Below, one piece after another: positions 1 to 6,291 of a stretch of 7,724 nt of DNA. Positions within the stretch are counted from its first letter, which is position 1; each line of letters starts with the position of its first letter. The notes under the pieces are model-generated. The model did not search any database and was not told where the DNA came from. It worked only from the letters and a program-made list of their open reading frames with translations. This DNA is from Caulobacteraceae bacterium (GTDB lineage: Bacteria; Pseudomonadota; Alphaproteobacteria; Caulobacterales; Caulobacteraceae): assembly GCA_947479185.1 (NCBI GenBank), contig CANJYY010000110.1, positions 1 through 7,724 of the forward strand. The letters run 5' to 3'. Both the position numbers and the translations under genes were made by a program.

Positions 1-83
1 ACAAGGTCATCGCCGCCCAGCTCGACAGCCGTCATCGCCCCTGCAACATGGTCGAGCTGATGCCCCGGCTCCTCGAACAATGA
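1..83 (+). CDS. C-terminal end of an unidentified upstream gene (partial)
   Basis: An open frame enters from the left edge (first full codon at position 3) and ends at TGA 81-83, giving 26 visible residues that end in ELMPRLLEQ. Its stop overlaps the moaC start in an ATGA arrangement, so the two genes are probably cotranscribed and translationally coupled. The fragment is short and has no motif I recognise; I do not assign a family. In some Caulobacterales moaC follows tryptophan-biosynthesis genes, but this tail does not resemble the usual end of TrpC, so I do not use that as an identification. Confidence 0.55.
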   Translation, partial: KVIAAQLDSRHRPCNMVELMPRLLEQ

Positions 84-559
84 GCAAGCTGACCCACATC
101 GACGCCGAGGGCCGCGCCCGGATGGTCGACGTCACCGGCAAGGCTGACACCGTGCGCGAGGCGGTCGCCACCGGGCTGGTGCGGATGGACGCGGCGACCC
201 GCGCCCTGGCGCTGTCGGGCGATGCGAAGAAGGGCGACGTGCGGGCGGTGTCCGAGATCGCCGGCGTCATGGCGGCGAAGAAGACGTCGGACCTGATTCC
301 GCTCTGCCACCCGCTGGCCCTGTCGAAGGTCGAGGTGTCGGTGACGCCGCACGACGAGGGCCTGGCCGTGACGGCGCGGGTCAAGACCACCGGCCCGACC
401 GGGGTCGAGATGGAGGCCCTGACCGCCGTGTCCGTCGCCTGCCTGACGATCTACGACATGCTCAAGGCGGCCGACAAAGGCATGGTCATCGAGGCCGTGC
501 GGCTGGAGCACAAGACCGGCGGCAAGTCCGGCGAATGGAAGCGGCTGCATACGCTCTGA
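80..559 (+). CDS. moaC: MoaC, cyclic pyranopterin monophosphate synthase
   Basis: MoaC acts in the cytoplasm in the first stage of molybdenum-cofactor synthesis. It converts the 3',8-cyclo-GTP made by MoaA into cyclic pyranopterin monophosphate. The 159 residues match the normal family length (about 160). The family signature is complete: K50-K51 in AKKGDV, LCHPL at 75-79 with His77, GVEMEAL at 108-114 with Glu110 and Glu112, IYDMLK at 124-129 with Asp126 and Lys129, and the closing GGKSGEW at 147-153. These correspond to the active-site Lys, His, Glu, Asp and Lys of the E. coli enzyme. The start overlaps the stop of the preceding gene (ATGA) and has no strong ribosome binding site of its own, which suggests translational coupling. 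The gene faces an XdhC-family gene, so both sides of this junction concern molybdoenzymes. No sign of damage. Confidence 0.97.
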   Translation: MSKLTHIDAEGRARMVDVTGKADTVREAVATGLVRMDAATRALALSGDAKKGDVRAVSEIAGVMAAKKTSDLIPLCHPLALSKVEVSVTPHDEGLAVTARVKTTGPTGVEMEALTAVSVACLTIYDMLKAADKGMVIEAVRLEHKTGGKSGEWKRLHTL

Positions 560-560
560 T

Positions 561-670
561 GCGTTTCGTGGTTCGAGACGCTCGGCTGATGCCTCGCTCC
601 TCACCATGACGGGCATCTGTGTTCGTCATCCTGAGGAGCGATCCTTCAGGATCGCGTCTCGAAGGACGCA
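561..670. repeat. Inverted pair of palindromic repeat units between convergent genes
   Basis: Two related units face each other: 561-611 (minus orientation) and 624-670 (plus orientation). Read in the same direction, both follow the plan CGTCAT-NN-TGAGGAGCGA, a variable inner hairpin, then GCGTCTCGAA-NN-ACG. The NN pairs are GG with CC in the left unit and CC with GG in the right unit, so complementarity is kept. The inner hairpins also differ: GGC-TGAT-GCC at 584-593 on the left and GATCCT-TC-AGGATC at 640-653 on the right. The whole array can fold into one long cruciform or two separate hairpins. It resembles REP-like elements scattered through Caulobacterales and related genomes (from memory). 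Lying between two convergent 3' ends, it probably also works as a bidirectional terminator or RNA stabiliser, though there is no U tract. Confidence 0.8.
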
Positions 671-1596
671 CGTAGCCCGATAACCTCCCCCACCGCCGCC
701 ACAGCCACCTCCCACGGCGCCTTGCCGCCCAGGTCCAGGCCGATAGGGGCGCGCAGCTTTTTCAGGTCGGTCTCGCTGATCCCGTCCCGTCGCAGCAGCG
801 CCAGCCGCTCGGCCAGCCGTTTGCGGGCGCCGAGCAGGCCGACATAGGGCGCGGCCGAGGGCAGGGCGGTCAGCAGGGCCGCGTGGTCGGTCTCGAGGTC
901 GTGGCTGCAGACGGCGACGGCGGTCCAGCCGTCGAGGCCGATGGCCGTCAGCGCGGCGGCCGGGTCATCGCGGCGATAGGCGACGCCCGTCAACGGCGGC
1001 GGGGCGGCCGGGCCGCGCGGCCGGACCAGGGTCGTCTCGAAGCCGGACTGGGCGCCCAGTTGCGCGATCGCCAGCGCCGTGGGGTCGCCGCCGATCACCG
1101 CCAGCCGCCAGACCGGATCGTGACGGCGGACCAGCGCGCCGTGCCACGGCTCGATCGCCTCGCCGCAGGCCCGGCGCTCGCCGTCGCTGACCCACAGGGC
1201 CGGGCGGCGAGCGTCCATCAGCCGGAACAGGCCGGCGGCCGCCGCGTCGTCGGGCGGGACCCGTTCCAGCAGGATCTCGATGCGCGCGCCGCACAGCAGG
1301 CGGATGTCCGGCCAGGGGCTGCCCTGGCCATAGACCAGCCGGCGCGGCGCGCCGTCGGCCAGACAGGCGCGGGCGTGACCGGCCACATCGCCCTCGACGC
1401 AGCCGCCCGACAGGAAGCCCGACACGACGCCCTCGGCGAAGACCATCTGCGTACCGACGGGCCGTGGGCCCCCGTCGCCCAGCGCGGCGATGGTCGCCAG
1501 CACGGCCGGCTTTCCGGCGGCCAGGGCCTTGCGCAGGGCCGGTCTCTGATCATCGGCGAGGCCATAGTCCGGCCAGTCGGGAAGCGGGGTGTCCAT
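646..1596 (-). CDS. XdhC/CoxI-family molybdoenzyme maturation protein
   Basis: XdhC-type proteins bind molybdenum cofactor, favour its sulfuration and deliver it to xanthine dehydrogenase-like hydroxylases. The N-terminal XdhC/CoxI domain (about 12-110) carries SGGCVE at 63-68 with Cys66 and the segment LCGARIEIL at 101-109. The C-terminal Rossmann-like XdhC domain (about 164-300) has the loop VIGGDPTALA at 167-176, YVGLLGARKR at 251-260 and the closing LRAPIGLDLGGK at 281-292. The usual GAGH of the loop is GGDP here. I chose the ATG at 1596 (316 residues, beginning MDTPLPDWPDYG) because homology begins there. The frame stays open to an ATG at 1680, but those 28 extra residues are basic and unlike the family. 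The last eight residues (RASFETRS) are encoded by the adjacent palindromic repeat, so the gene's original end has been replaced. No xanthine dehydrogenase subunit lies in the window, so the client enzyme is unknown. Confidence 0.88.
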   Translation of the reverse strand: MDTPLPDWPDYGLADDQRPALRKALAAGKPAVLATIAALGDGGPRPVGTQMVFAEGVVSGFLSGGCVEGDVAGHARACLADGAPRRLVYGQGSPWPDIRLLCGARIEILLERVPPDDAAAAGLFRLMDARRPALWVSDGERRACGEAIEPWHGALVRRHDPVWRLAVIGGDPTALAIAQLGAQSGFETTLVRPRGPAAPPPLTGVAYRRDDPAAALTAIGLDGWTAVAVCSHDLETDHAALLTALPSAAPYVGLLGARKRLAERLALLRRDGISETDLKKLRAPIGLDLGGKAPWEVAVAAVGEVIGLRASFETRS

Positions 1597-1700
1597 CGGC
1601 GCGACATTAACCCCTGCTAAACGCTCTCGATACCGCTTCCTTAAGGGGTTGGCGCGCATGGTTAGGGCTGACTTCACCAAGAAGCCCGGGAAGGACCCCG
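1597..1700. promoter_or_regulatory. Divergent promoter region with an interrupted inverted repeat
   Basis: This gap separates the XdhC-like gene (minus) from the three-gene operon (plus), so it must hold the plus promoter and probably the minus one. It is more AT-rich than its surroundings around 1606-1650. AACCCCT at 1609-1615 and AGGGGTT at 1644-1650 form an inverted repeat with a 28-base gap. TTAA at 1607-1610 followed after seven bases by TAAA at 1618-1621 matches the CtrA consensus TTAA-N7-TTAA with one mismatch. I could not assign convincing -35 and -10 boxes for either direction. Confidence 0.35.
1688..1695 (+). promoter_or_regulatory. Ribosome binding site of the aminotransferase-like gene
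   Basis: GGGAAGGA lies five bases upstream of the ATG at 1701. It is a strong purine-rich Shine-Dalgarno sequence and fixes this start, which agrees with where similarity to class III aminotransferases begins. Confidence 0.65.
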
Positions 1701-2744
1701 ATGGGCCGCGCCGCCTTCATCCCCGCTCCACCCGCCCCGAAAGGGGGACCGCGCCTGCGCGCCCTCGGGTGCCGGCTGTGGGACGCGGACGGCGCGATGC
1801 GCATTGATTTCGACATGGCCGGCGGCTCGGCGCTGCTCGGACACAGCCAGCCGGTCGTCGAATCCGCCATCGCCGACGGCGCGCCCGCCGCGGGCGTGGT
1901 CGAGGCCGCGCTCGCGGACCTGCTGCCCGGATCCTGCGCCGTGCGCTTCTGCGCCGAGGAGTCCCAGGCCCTGCCCGCCGCCATCGACGCGGCCCGCCGC
2001 GCCACCGGTCGCCGTCGCGCCGCCGTGTGGGATGCCGGCGTCGGACCGTTCGGCGGGGTGGACGATCTGGCCGCCATCGTCGTCGACCCGCTCGGCGCCG
2101 AGCCGCATGATCTGGCCGCCGTTCGCCGCGCGGCCGACGCCGCCGGCGCGGTGCTGATCTTCGACGAGGGCGTCTCGTCCTTCCGCGTGCACGAGAACGG
2201 CGCCCAGGGGCTGGGCGGTGTCTCGCCGGACCTGGCCGTGTTCGGCTCCGCCCTCGCCAATGGCCGTTCGATCGGCGCGGTCTGCGGCCGGTCGGACCTG
2301 ATCTTCGCCCTCGATCCCGAGGATCTGCCCGCGCCCTCGACCCCGTCGCTGGCCGCCGCCGGCGCGACGCTGAAACTTCTGGCCGTCGATCCGGTCGCGC
2401 CGCGTCTGCGCGTTCTGGGCGCCGAGCTGCAGGCCGAGATCGCCCGGCTGGCCGAGCTGGCCGGGGCCGACGGCCTGTTCACCCTCGACGGCGATCCGTC
2501 CCTGCCCACGCCCCTGTTCGCCCGGCCGCAGATCGAAGGCCTGTGGCTGCGCGGCATGGCCGGCCGGGGCTTCGTCGTTGTCGGGCCGCACGCCCTGTCC
2601 GCCGCCCATGGCGAGCCGGAAGTCGCCGCCCTGATCGCGGCCTACGCCGCCCTGTTGCCGACATTCGTCGAGGAAGGCCGCCGGCTGGGTCCGACCCGTC
2701 GCGCCGACTTCGCCTTCGACATCCGTCCAGAAGGACACGCATGA
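1701..2744 (+). CDS. Class III (GSA-type) aminotransferase-like protein lacking the PLP lysine
   Basis: The family consists of PLP enzymes such as glutamate-1-semialdehyde aminomutase and sugar aminotransferases. Recognisable segments in order are CRLWDADGAMRIDF (24-37), LLGHSQPVV (45-53), RFCAEESQA (82-90), AARRATGR (97-104), LIFDEGVSSFR (152-162), GVSPDLAVFGSALANG (173-188), PSTPSLAAA (212-220) and a C-terminal small domain. Asp155, which should contact the PLP ring nitrogen, is present. The catalytic lysine in the FGKALANG position is Ser183 (codon TCC at 2247-2249). Only two lysines exist in the whole protein (14 and 225), neither at that place. The phosphate-binding Ser-Gly-Thr is replaced by Glu-Glu-Ser, and the Tyr-His-Gly segment is missing. 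At 347 residues it is 80-100 shorter than usual, mainly between residues 104 and 125. Its stop overlaps the next start (ATGA). Either a non-PLP or non-transaminating relative, or a degenerate copy; family certain, catalysis doubtful. Confidence 0.85.
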   Translation: MGRAAFIPAPPAPKGGPRLRALGCRLWDADGAMRIDFDMAGGSALLGHSQPVVESAIADGAPAAGVVEAALADLLPGSCAVRFCAEESQALPAAIDAARRATGRRRAAVWDAGVGPFGGVDDLAAIVVDPLGAEPHDLAAVRRAADAAGAVLIFDEGVSSFRVHENGAQGLGGVSPDLAVFGSALANGRSIGAVCGRSDLIFALDPEDLPAPSTPSLAAAGATLKLLAVDPVAPRLRVLGAELQAEIARLAELAGADGLFTLDGDPSLPTPLFARPQIEGLWLRGMAGRGFVVVGPHALSAAHGEPEVAALIAAYAALLPTFVEEGRRLGPTRRADFAFDIRPEGHA

Positions 2745-3616
2745 ACCCTCTGCTTTCCAAGCTCGGTCTGGGATCGGCCCAGTTCGTTCCCGGCGCGTCG
2801 ATGCCGAGCCGCGGCCGCACGCCCGAGGTCGAGGCCCGCGACATCCTGAGCATCGCCGCGCGCGCGGGACTGTCGGTGTTCGACGCCTCGGGCGCCTGGG
2901 GCCGGTCGGAGACCCTGCTTGGCGAGCTGATGCCCCGCCCGCTGCCGTTCCGGCTGGTGATCGCCACCGTTCGCCCTGACAAGGGTCCGGATTTCGTCGA
3001 GGGTGAACTGCGCGCCAGTCTCGCCCGCCTTGGCGTGCTGCACGCCGACGCCGTGGTGGTGCCGCTGGCCGGCGACCTGTTCGGCCCGCAGGGCATGGCC
3101 ATGTGGACGCGCCTGCAACATCTGCGCGACAGCGGCCTGATCGGCAAGATCGGTATCTCCCTGCATTCCACGGACGATCCCGTCGGAGTCGTTCGCCGCT
3201 TCAAGCCGGACCTGATCCAGGCCCCGGCCTCGCTGCTTGATCAGCGCATGCTGGCCGACGGCACACTGGAGCGGATCGCCGGCATGGGGGTCGAGGTGCA
3301 GCTGCGCTCGATCTTCCTCAACGGGCTGCTGTTCCTGCCGCTCGACCGCATCCCGACGCCGCTGAAGGCGGCCTCCGGATCGCTGTCGCGGGTGCGGCGC
3401 ATGATCGCCGAAGGCCGCAGCGATCCGCTGCAGGCGGCCCTCGGCTTCGCCCTGTCGCGTCCCGAAGCCAGCACCGTGCTGGTCAATGTCACCACCGCCG
3501 CGGAGCTGTCGGCCGTCGTCGCCGCCGCCGCCAGCCCGCCCCCGGATCTGGACTGGACCGAAATGGCCATCGACGATCCGGTGGCCCTCGATCCTCGCCG
3601 GTGGGCCGCCGCCTAG
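2741..3616 (+). CDS. Aldo/keto reductase-like protein lacking Tyr, Lys and His of the tetrad
   Basis: Aldo/keto reductases are TIM-barrel NADPH-dependent oxidoreductases. This 291-residue protein belongs to the branch often encoded beside GSA-type aminotransferases and SpsF-like cytidylyltransferases in surface-sugar clusters. Landmarks are LGLGSAQF (8-15), FDASGAWGRSETLLGE (47-62), FRLVIAT (70-76), GDLFGP (111-116), LIGKIGIS (133-140), LLDQRML (165-171), RSIFLNGLL (189-197) and VLVNVTTAAEL (246-256). The catalytic tetrad Asp-Tyr-Lys-His reads Asp48, Trp53, Ala75, Pro108, so only Asp remains. The fold and the C-terminal cofactor region otherwise follow the family. The start at 2741 is chosen because it overlaps the previous stop (ATGA) and gives the normal N-terminus; the frame is open further upstream only as a shadow of the preceding gene. 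Classical reductase activity is unlikely; a binding or scaffold role, or decay, are the alternatives. Confidence 0.87.
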   Translation: MNPLLSKLGLGSAQFVPGASMPSRGRTPEVEARDILSIAARAGLSVFDASGAWGRSETLLGELMPRPLPFRLVIATVRPDKGPDFVEGELRASLARLGVLHADAVVVPLAGDLFGPQGMAMWTRLQHLRDSGLIGKIGISLHSTDDPVGVVRRFKPDLIQAPASLLDQRMLADGTLERIAGMGVEVQLRSIFLNGLLFLPLDRIPTPLKAASGSLSRVRRMIAEGRSDPLQAALGFALSRPEASTVLVNVTTAAELSAVVAAAASPPPDLDWTEMAIDDPVALDPRRWAAA

Positions 3617-3640
3617 ACGGCGCCCACCAAGGCAACGCTC

Positions 3641-3648
3641 AGAAGGAG
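3641..3648 (+). promoter_or_regulatory. Ribosome binding site of the cytidylyltransferase-like gene
   Basis: AGAAGGAG sits seven bases before the ATG at 3656, in a 39-base gap after the reductase-like gene. It is close to the ideal Shine-Dalgarno sequence, so the third gene is probably translated on its own even though it is cotranscribed. Confidence 0.65.
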
Positions 3649-3655
3649 CACGCCC

Positions 3656-4366
3656 ATGACTCTCGCCATCATCCAGGCCCGGATGGGCTCCAAGCGACTG
3701 CCGGGCAAGGCGCTGTCGCCGCTGGCCGGCCAGCCGCTGATCTGGCGCCAGCTGGAACGGCTCAAGGCCGCCCGCACTCTCACCCGCATCGTCGTGGCCA
3801 CAAGCTGCGAGCCGGCCGATGACGTCCTGGCCGCCTGGCTGGTGTCCCAGGGCCAGGCCGTGTTCCGCGGCGCGCCCGCCGACCTGCTCGACCGCTTTGC
3901 GCGCTGCGCCGAATCCGCCGGTCCGGCCGGCCACGTGGTCCGCATCAAGGGCGACGCCCCGTTCGTCGATCCGCGCGTGATCGATGAGGCTGTGCGCCAG
4001 GCCCGGATCGGCGGCGCCGACTACGTCTCCAACCGCGCGCCGGCCAGCTATCCGCGGGGCATGGAGGTCGAGGTGATCGCCACGTCCGCCCTGGTGGCCG
4101 CGGCGGCCGAGCCGCGCGAGACGATGGCGCGGGTGTCCCCGACCGCCTTCATCCGCGCCAACCCTGGCCGCTTCTCCCAGGCGAGTTTCAGCTATCAACG
4201 CGATCTGTCGAAGCTGGACTGGCGGGTGAAGACGTCCGCCGACCTGGCCTTCGCCCGGTCGATCTACGGCGCCCTGTACGCCGCCGACCCGGGCTTCGGC
4301 ATGGCCGATGTGCTCGACCTGGTCGGCGGACGTCAGGACCTGGCCCGCTTCAGTTACGCAGCCTGA
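3656..4366 (+). CDS. SpsF-like cytidylyltransferase family protein
   Basis: This family has the GT-A nucleotidyltransferase fold and usually joins CTP to an acidic sugar to give a CMP-sugar. The 236-residue protein opens with the CTP-binding signature IIQARMGSKRLPGK (5-18). It continues with IVVATS (45-50), VFRGAPADLLDRF (69-81), VVRIKGDAPFVDP (94-106) with Asp100 as a likely metal ligand, DYVSNRAPASYPRGMEVEV (122-140) and RANPGRF (167-173). Two conserved points differ. The usual REHVTPY reads MARVSPT (157-163), losing the His. The usual V-D-T-P-E-D-L reads VKTSADL (191-197), with Lys192 in place of an Asp that in KdsB-type enzymes helps hold the metal. Activity is therefore uncertain. It is the last gene of the operon, and its 3' end overlaps that of the convergent receptor gene. 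No NeuB-like or glycosyltransferase partner is in the window. Confidence 0.85.
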   Translation: MTLAIIQARMGSKRLPGKALSPLAGQPLIWRQLERLKAARTLTRIVVATSCEPADDVLAAWLVSQGQAVFRGAPADLLDRFARCAESAGPAGHVVRIKGDAPFVDPRVIDEAVRQARIGGADYVSNRAPASYPRGMEVEVIATSALVAAAAEPRETMARVSPTAFIRANPGRFSQASFSYQRDLSKLDWRVKTSADLAFARSIYGALYAADPGFGMADVLDLVGGRQDLARFSYAA

Positions 4367-6179
4367 AGCCGACGAACAGGCCGCGGCCCGCCTCGCCGTA
4401 GCCGAGCGACTGCTGGTAGTCCTCGTCGGTCAGGTTCACCACGCGCGCCGTCAGGTCGAGGGTTTCGGTCAGGGCCCAGCTGCCCGACAGGTTGGCCGTG
4501 ACAAACCCGTCGCGCCGCGCCGGCGAGAAGGTCGAGGGGTCGGAATCGGCCTGTTCGCCCTCCGCCCGCACGGTCAGCGCCGCCTTCAGGCGATCCCCGG
4601 TCCACAGCAGGCTCAGTGACCCCGAATGTTCAGGGGCCCGGATCAGTTCGGCGCCTGTCGACTCGTCGACCGCGTCGGTGAAGGCGTAGGAAGCCTTCAG
4701 GGAAAGGCGGTCGGTAACCTCCGCCTCGACCTCTGCCTCGACGCCGGTGGTCTTCGTCCGCTCGATGTTCACATAGCGGCCGACGCCGTAGCTGATCTGG
4801 TCCGCGACCTCGAGCCGGTAGCCGGTGACGCGGGCGTAGAAGCGGTCGCCGTCGGACCGCCAGGACAGCGCCGCGTCCCAGCCCTCGGCGGTCTCGGGCT
4901 TCAGCCCCGTCGACGGGCCCGCCGGGAAGCAGAAGTCGCAGACCGTCTGGCTGATGGTCGGGGTCTTGAAGCCCTGGCCGAAGCTGGCCGACAGCAGGAT
5001 GCCGTGACCGGCGTCGAGCACGGCGGCGAGCCGCGCGGTGGCCTTGGCGTCGTAGTCGTCCGGCGCGTCCTGGCGCAGGCTGGCGGTCAGGGTCAGCGGC
5101 GCGACCGGCGAAACGCGCACCACGCCGAAGGCCGAGGTCGCGCCGAGGTCCGACGTCTCGCCGGTGCTGATCGAGGCTTCCGTATCGTCGCGCTCCAGCC
5201 CCAGCAGGAAGGCGAAGGCATCGCCCGCCCCGCCCCGGCCGGCGGTCCAGCGCCAGGTCGTGCGCCGGGCGTCGTAGCTTGAAGGGAAGGCCGAGATGCT
5301 GTCACGCGTCAGGTCGTACAGGCTGACGCTGAACACCTGGTCCAGACCCAGCAGGTCGTCGGCCCTGACCCGGCCAAAGGCCGTCCAGCTGCGGCTCTTG
5401 CTGCGGTCGGCCGTGTCACCGAAGGCGAAGAAGGCGTCATAGCCGTCGATGTCGGCCTCGGCCTCGTTGAAGCGCAGGCGGGCGTCGACCTTGACGCTAT
5501 CGGACAGGGTCAGGCGGGCATTACCGCCGACCGTCCAGCTGGTGAAGCTGTCCCTTTCGGTTCCGACCGCCGCCTTGGAGACGCCGTCGCTACCATAGGC
5601 GGAAGCGGTGATGCCCAGCGCGCGCCGGTCGTCGGCGACGCCGAAGGCCGCCGCGCCGCGCACCGTGCCCAGCGACCCGGTCTCGGCCGAGGCGCGCCAG
5701 CCGTCGAGCTCCCGGGTGGTGAAGGCGATCGCGCCGCCGATGGCGTCCGAGCCCCACAGCGAGCCCTGCGGCCCGGACAGCACCTCGATGCGCTGCACGT
5801 CGCCGAGGTCGAGGCTGGAAAAGTCGTAGCCGCCGTTCGGGCTCGACGGGTCGTTCTGGACCACGCCGTCGACCAGCACGAGGGTCTTGTCGGCGCTGGC
5901 GCCGCGCATGCGGACGTAGGTGACGCCGCCGAAGTCGCCGTTGCGGCTCAGCGACAGGCCCGGGATCGTCTCCAGGATGTCGCCGGCGAAGGTCGCCTGA
6001 CTGGCCGCGATGTCGTCGGCGGTGATCACCCGGGCGTCCGGGGCGTCGTCGATGCGGGTTTCCAGGCGGGTGGCGGTGACGATCAGTTCACCGACGGTGG
6101 TGCTTTCGACCCCGTCGGCGCGGGCGGTCGTCGCCGCGGCCAGCAGGGCCGAGGCGGATATCAGCAGAAGGCGCTTCAT
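4350..6179 (-). CDS. btuB: BtuB-like TonB-dependent outer-membrane receptor for cobalamin
   Basis: The receptor imports vitamin B12 or a related corrinoid across the outer membrane using TonB energy. The 609 residues fit BtuB (about 610). A signal peptide spans 1-21 (MKRLLLISASALL, cleavage after ARA). The TonB box is ELIVTA at 31-36. The plug (about 45-155) contains ILETIPGLSLSR, VRMRG, LVLVDGV and RIEVLSGPQGSLWGSDAIGGAI. The rest is a 22-strand barrel with FGQGFKTPTIS (400-410) and a closing NLTDEDY. Corrinoid specificity is inferred from the riboswitch in its leader, not from the barrel itself. I chose the ATG at 6179 because the signal peptide begins there and GAGGA (6192-6188) lies eight bases upstream; the frame extends to 6299 through the leader. 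Cys414 and Cys417 (VCDFCFP) sit in a loop. The protein ends in Asn rather than the usual terminal aromatic residue, and its last 17 bases overlap the convergent gene. Confidence 0.88.
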   Translation of the reverse strand: MKRLLLISASALLAAATTARADGVESTTVGELIVTATRLETRIDDAPDARVITADDIAASQATFAGDILETIPGLSLSRNGDFGGVTYVRMRGASADKTLVLVDGVVQNDPSSPNGGYDFSSLDLGDVQRIEVLSGPQGSLWGSDAIGGAIAFTTRELDGWRASAETGSLGTVRGAAAFGVADDRRALGITASAYGSDGVSKAAVGTERDSFTSWTVGGNARLTLSDSVKVDARLRFNEAEADIDGYDAFFAFGDTADRSKSRSWTAFGRVRADDLLGLDQVFSVSLYDLTRDSISAFPSSYDARRTTWRWTAGRGGAGDAFAFLLGLERDDTEASISTGETSDLGATSAFGVVRVSPVAPLTLTASLRQDAPDDYDAKATARLAAVLDAGHGILLSASFGQGFKTPTISQTVCDFCFPAGPSTGLKPETAEGWDAALSWRSDGDRFYARVTGYRLEVADQISYGVGRYVNIERTKTTGVEAEVEAEVTDRLSLKASYAFTDAVDESTGAELIRAPEHSGSLSLLWTGDRLKAALTVRAEGEQADSDPSTFSPARRDGFVTANLSGSWALTETLDLTARVVNLTDEDYQQSLGYGEAGRGLFVGFRLRN

Positions 6180-6273
6180 GGCGCAGGTCCTCACAAACGT
6201 GAGCCCGCGCGGCGCCGCGTGGCGGAGTTTGTCCAAAGCGAACGTCGACGCGCCGGCCGACGGTCGCTTCGAC

Positions 6274-6291
6274 GGGAAGGCAAGCCTTCCC
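6274..6291 (-). other. Perfect hairpin in the riboswitch leader, candidate expression platform
   Basis: In the minus-strand transcript GGGAAGGC is followed directly by GCCTTCCC apart from two loop bases, a perfect 8-bp stem about 45 bases after the riboswitch. It is followed by GUCGAAGCG, not a U tract, so it is not a classical intrinsic terminator. Its first arm is identical to eight bases inside the riboswitch core (6383-6376), so its second arm can pair with either copy. This suggests the hairpin is the switching element. Confidence 0.55.

Noticed and set aside
883..1620. A 245-codon plus-strand frame opposite the XdhC-like gene
   Set aside because: Antisense shadow of a clear XdhC-family gene; composition is low-complexity Arg, Ala, Gly and Gln.
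1650..1670. Possible sigma-54 promoter beginning TTGGCGCG
   Set aside because: The -24-like part fits, but the GC expected ten bases after the GG is TA, so the -12 element is missing.
1597..1680. Longer XdhC-like protein starting at the ATG at 1680
   Set aside because: The extra 28 residues are unlike the family, and the extension would consume most of the divergent promoter region.
2642..4198. A 518-codon open frame on the minus strand across the three-gene operon
   Set aside because: It runs antisense to three recognised protein families, its product is rich in Gly, Arg, His and Gln without motifs, and long open shadow frames are expected at this GC content.
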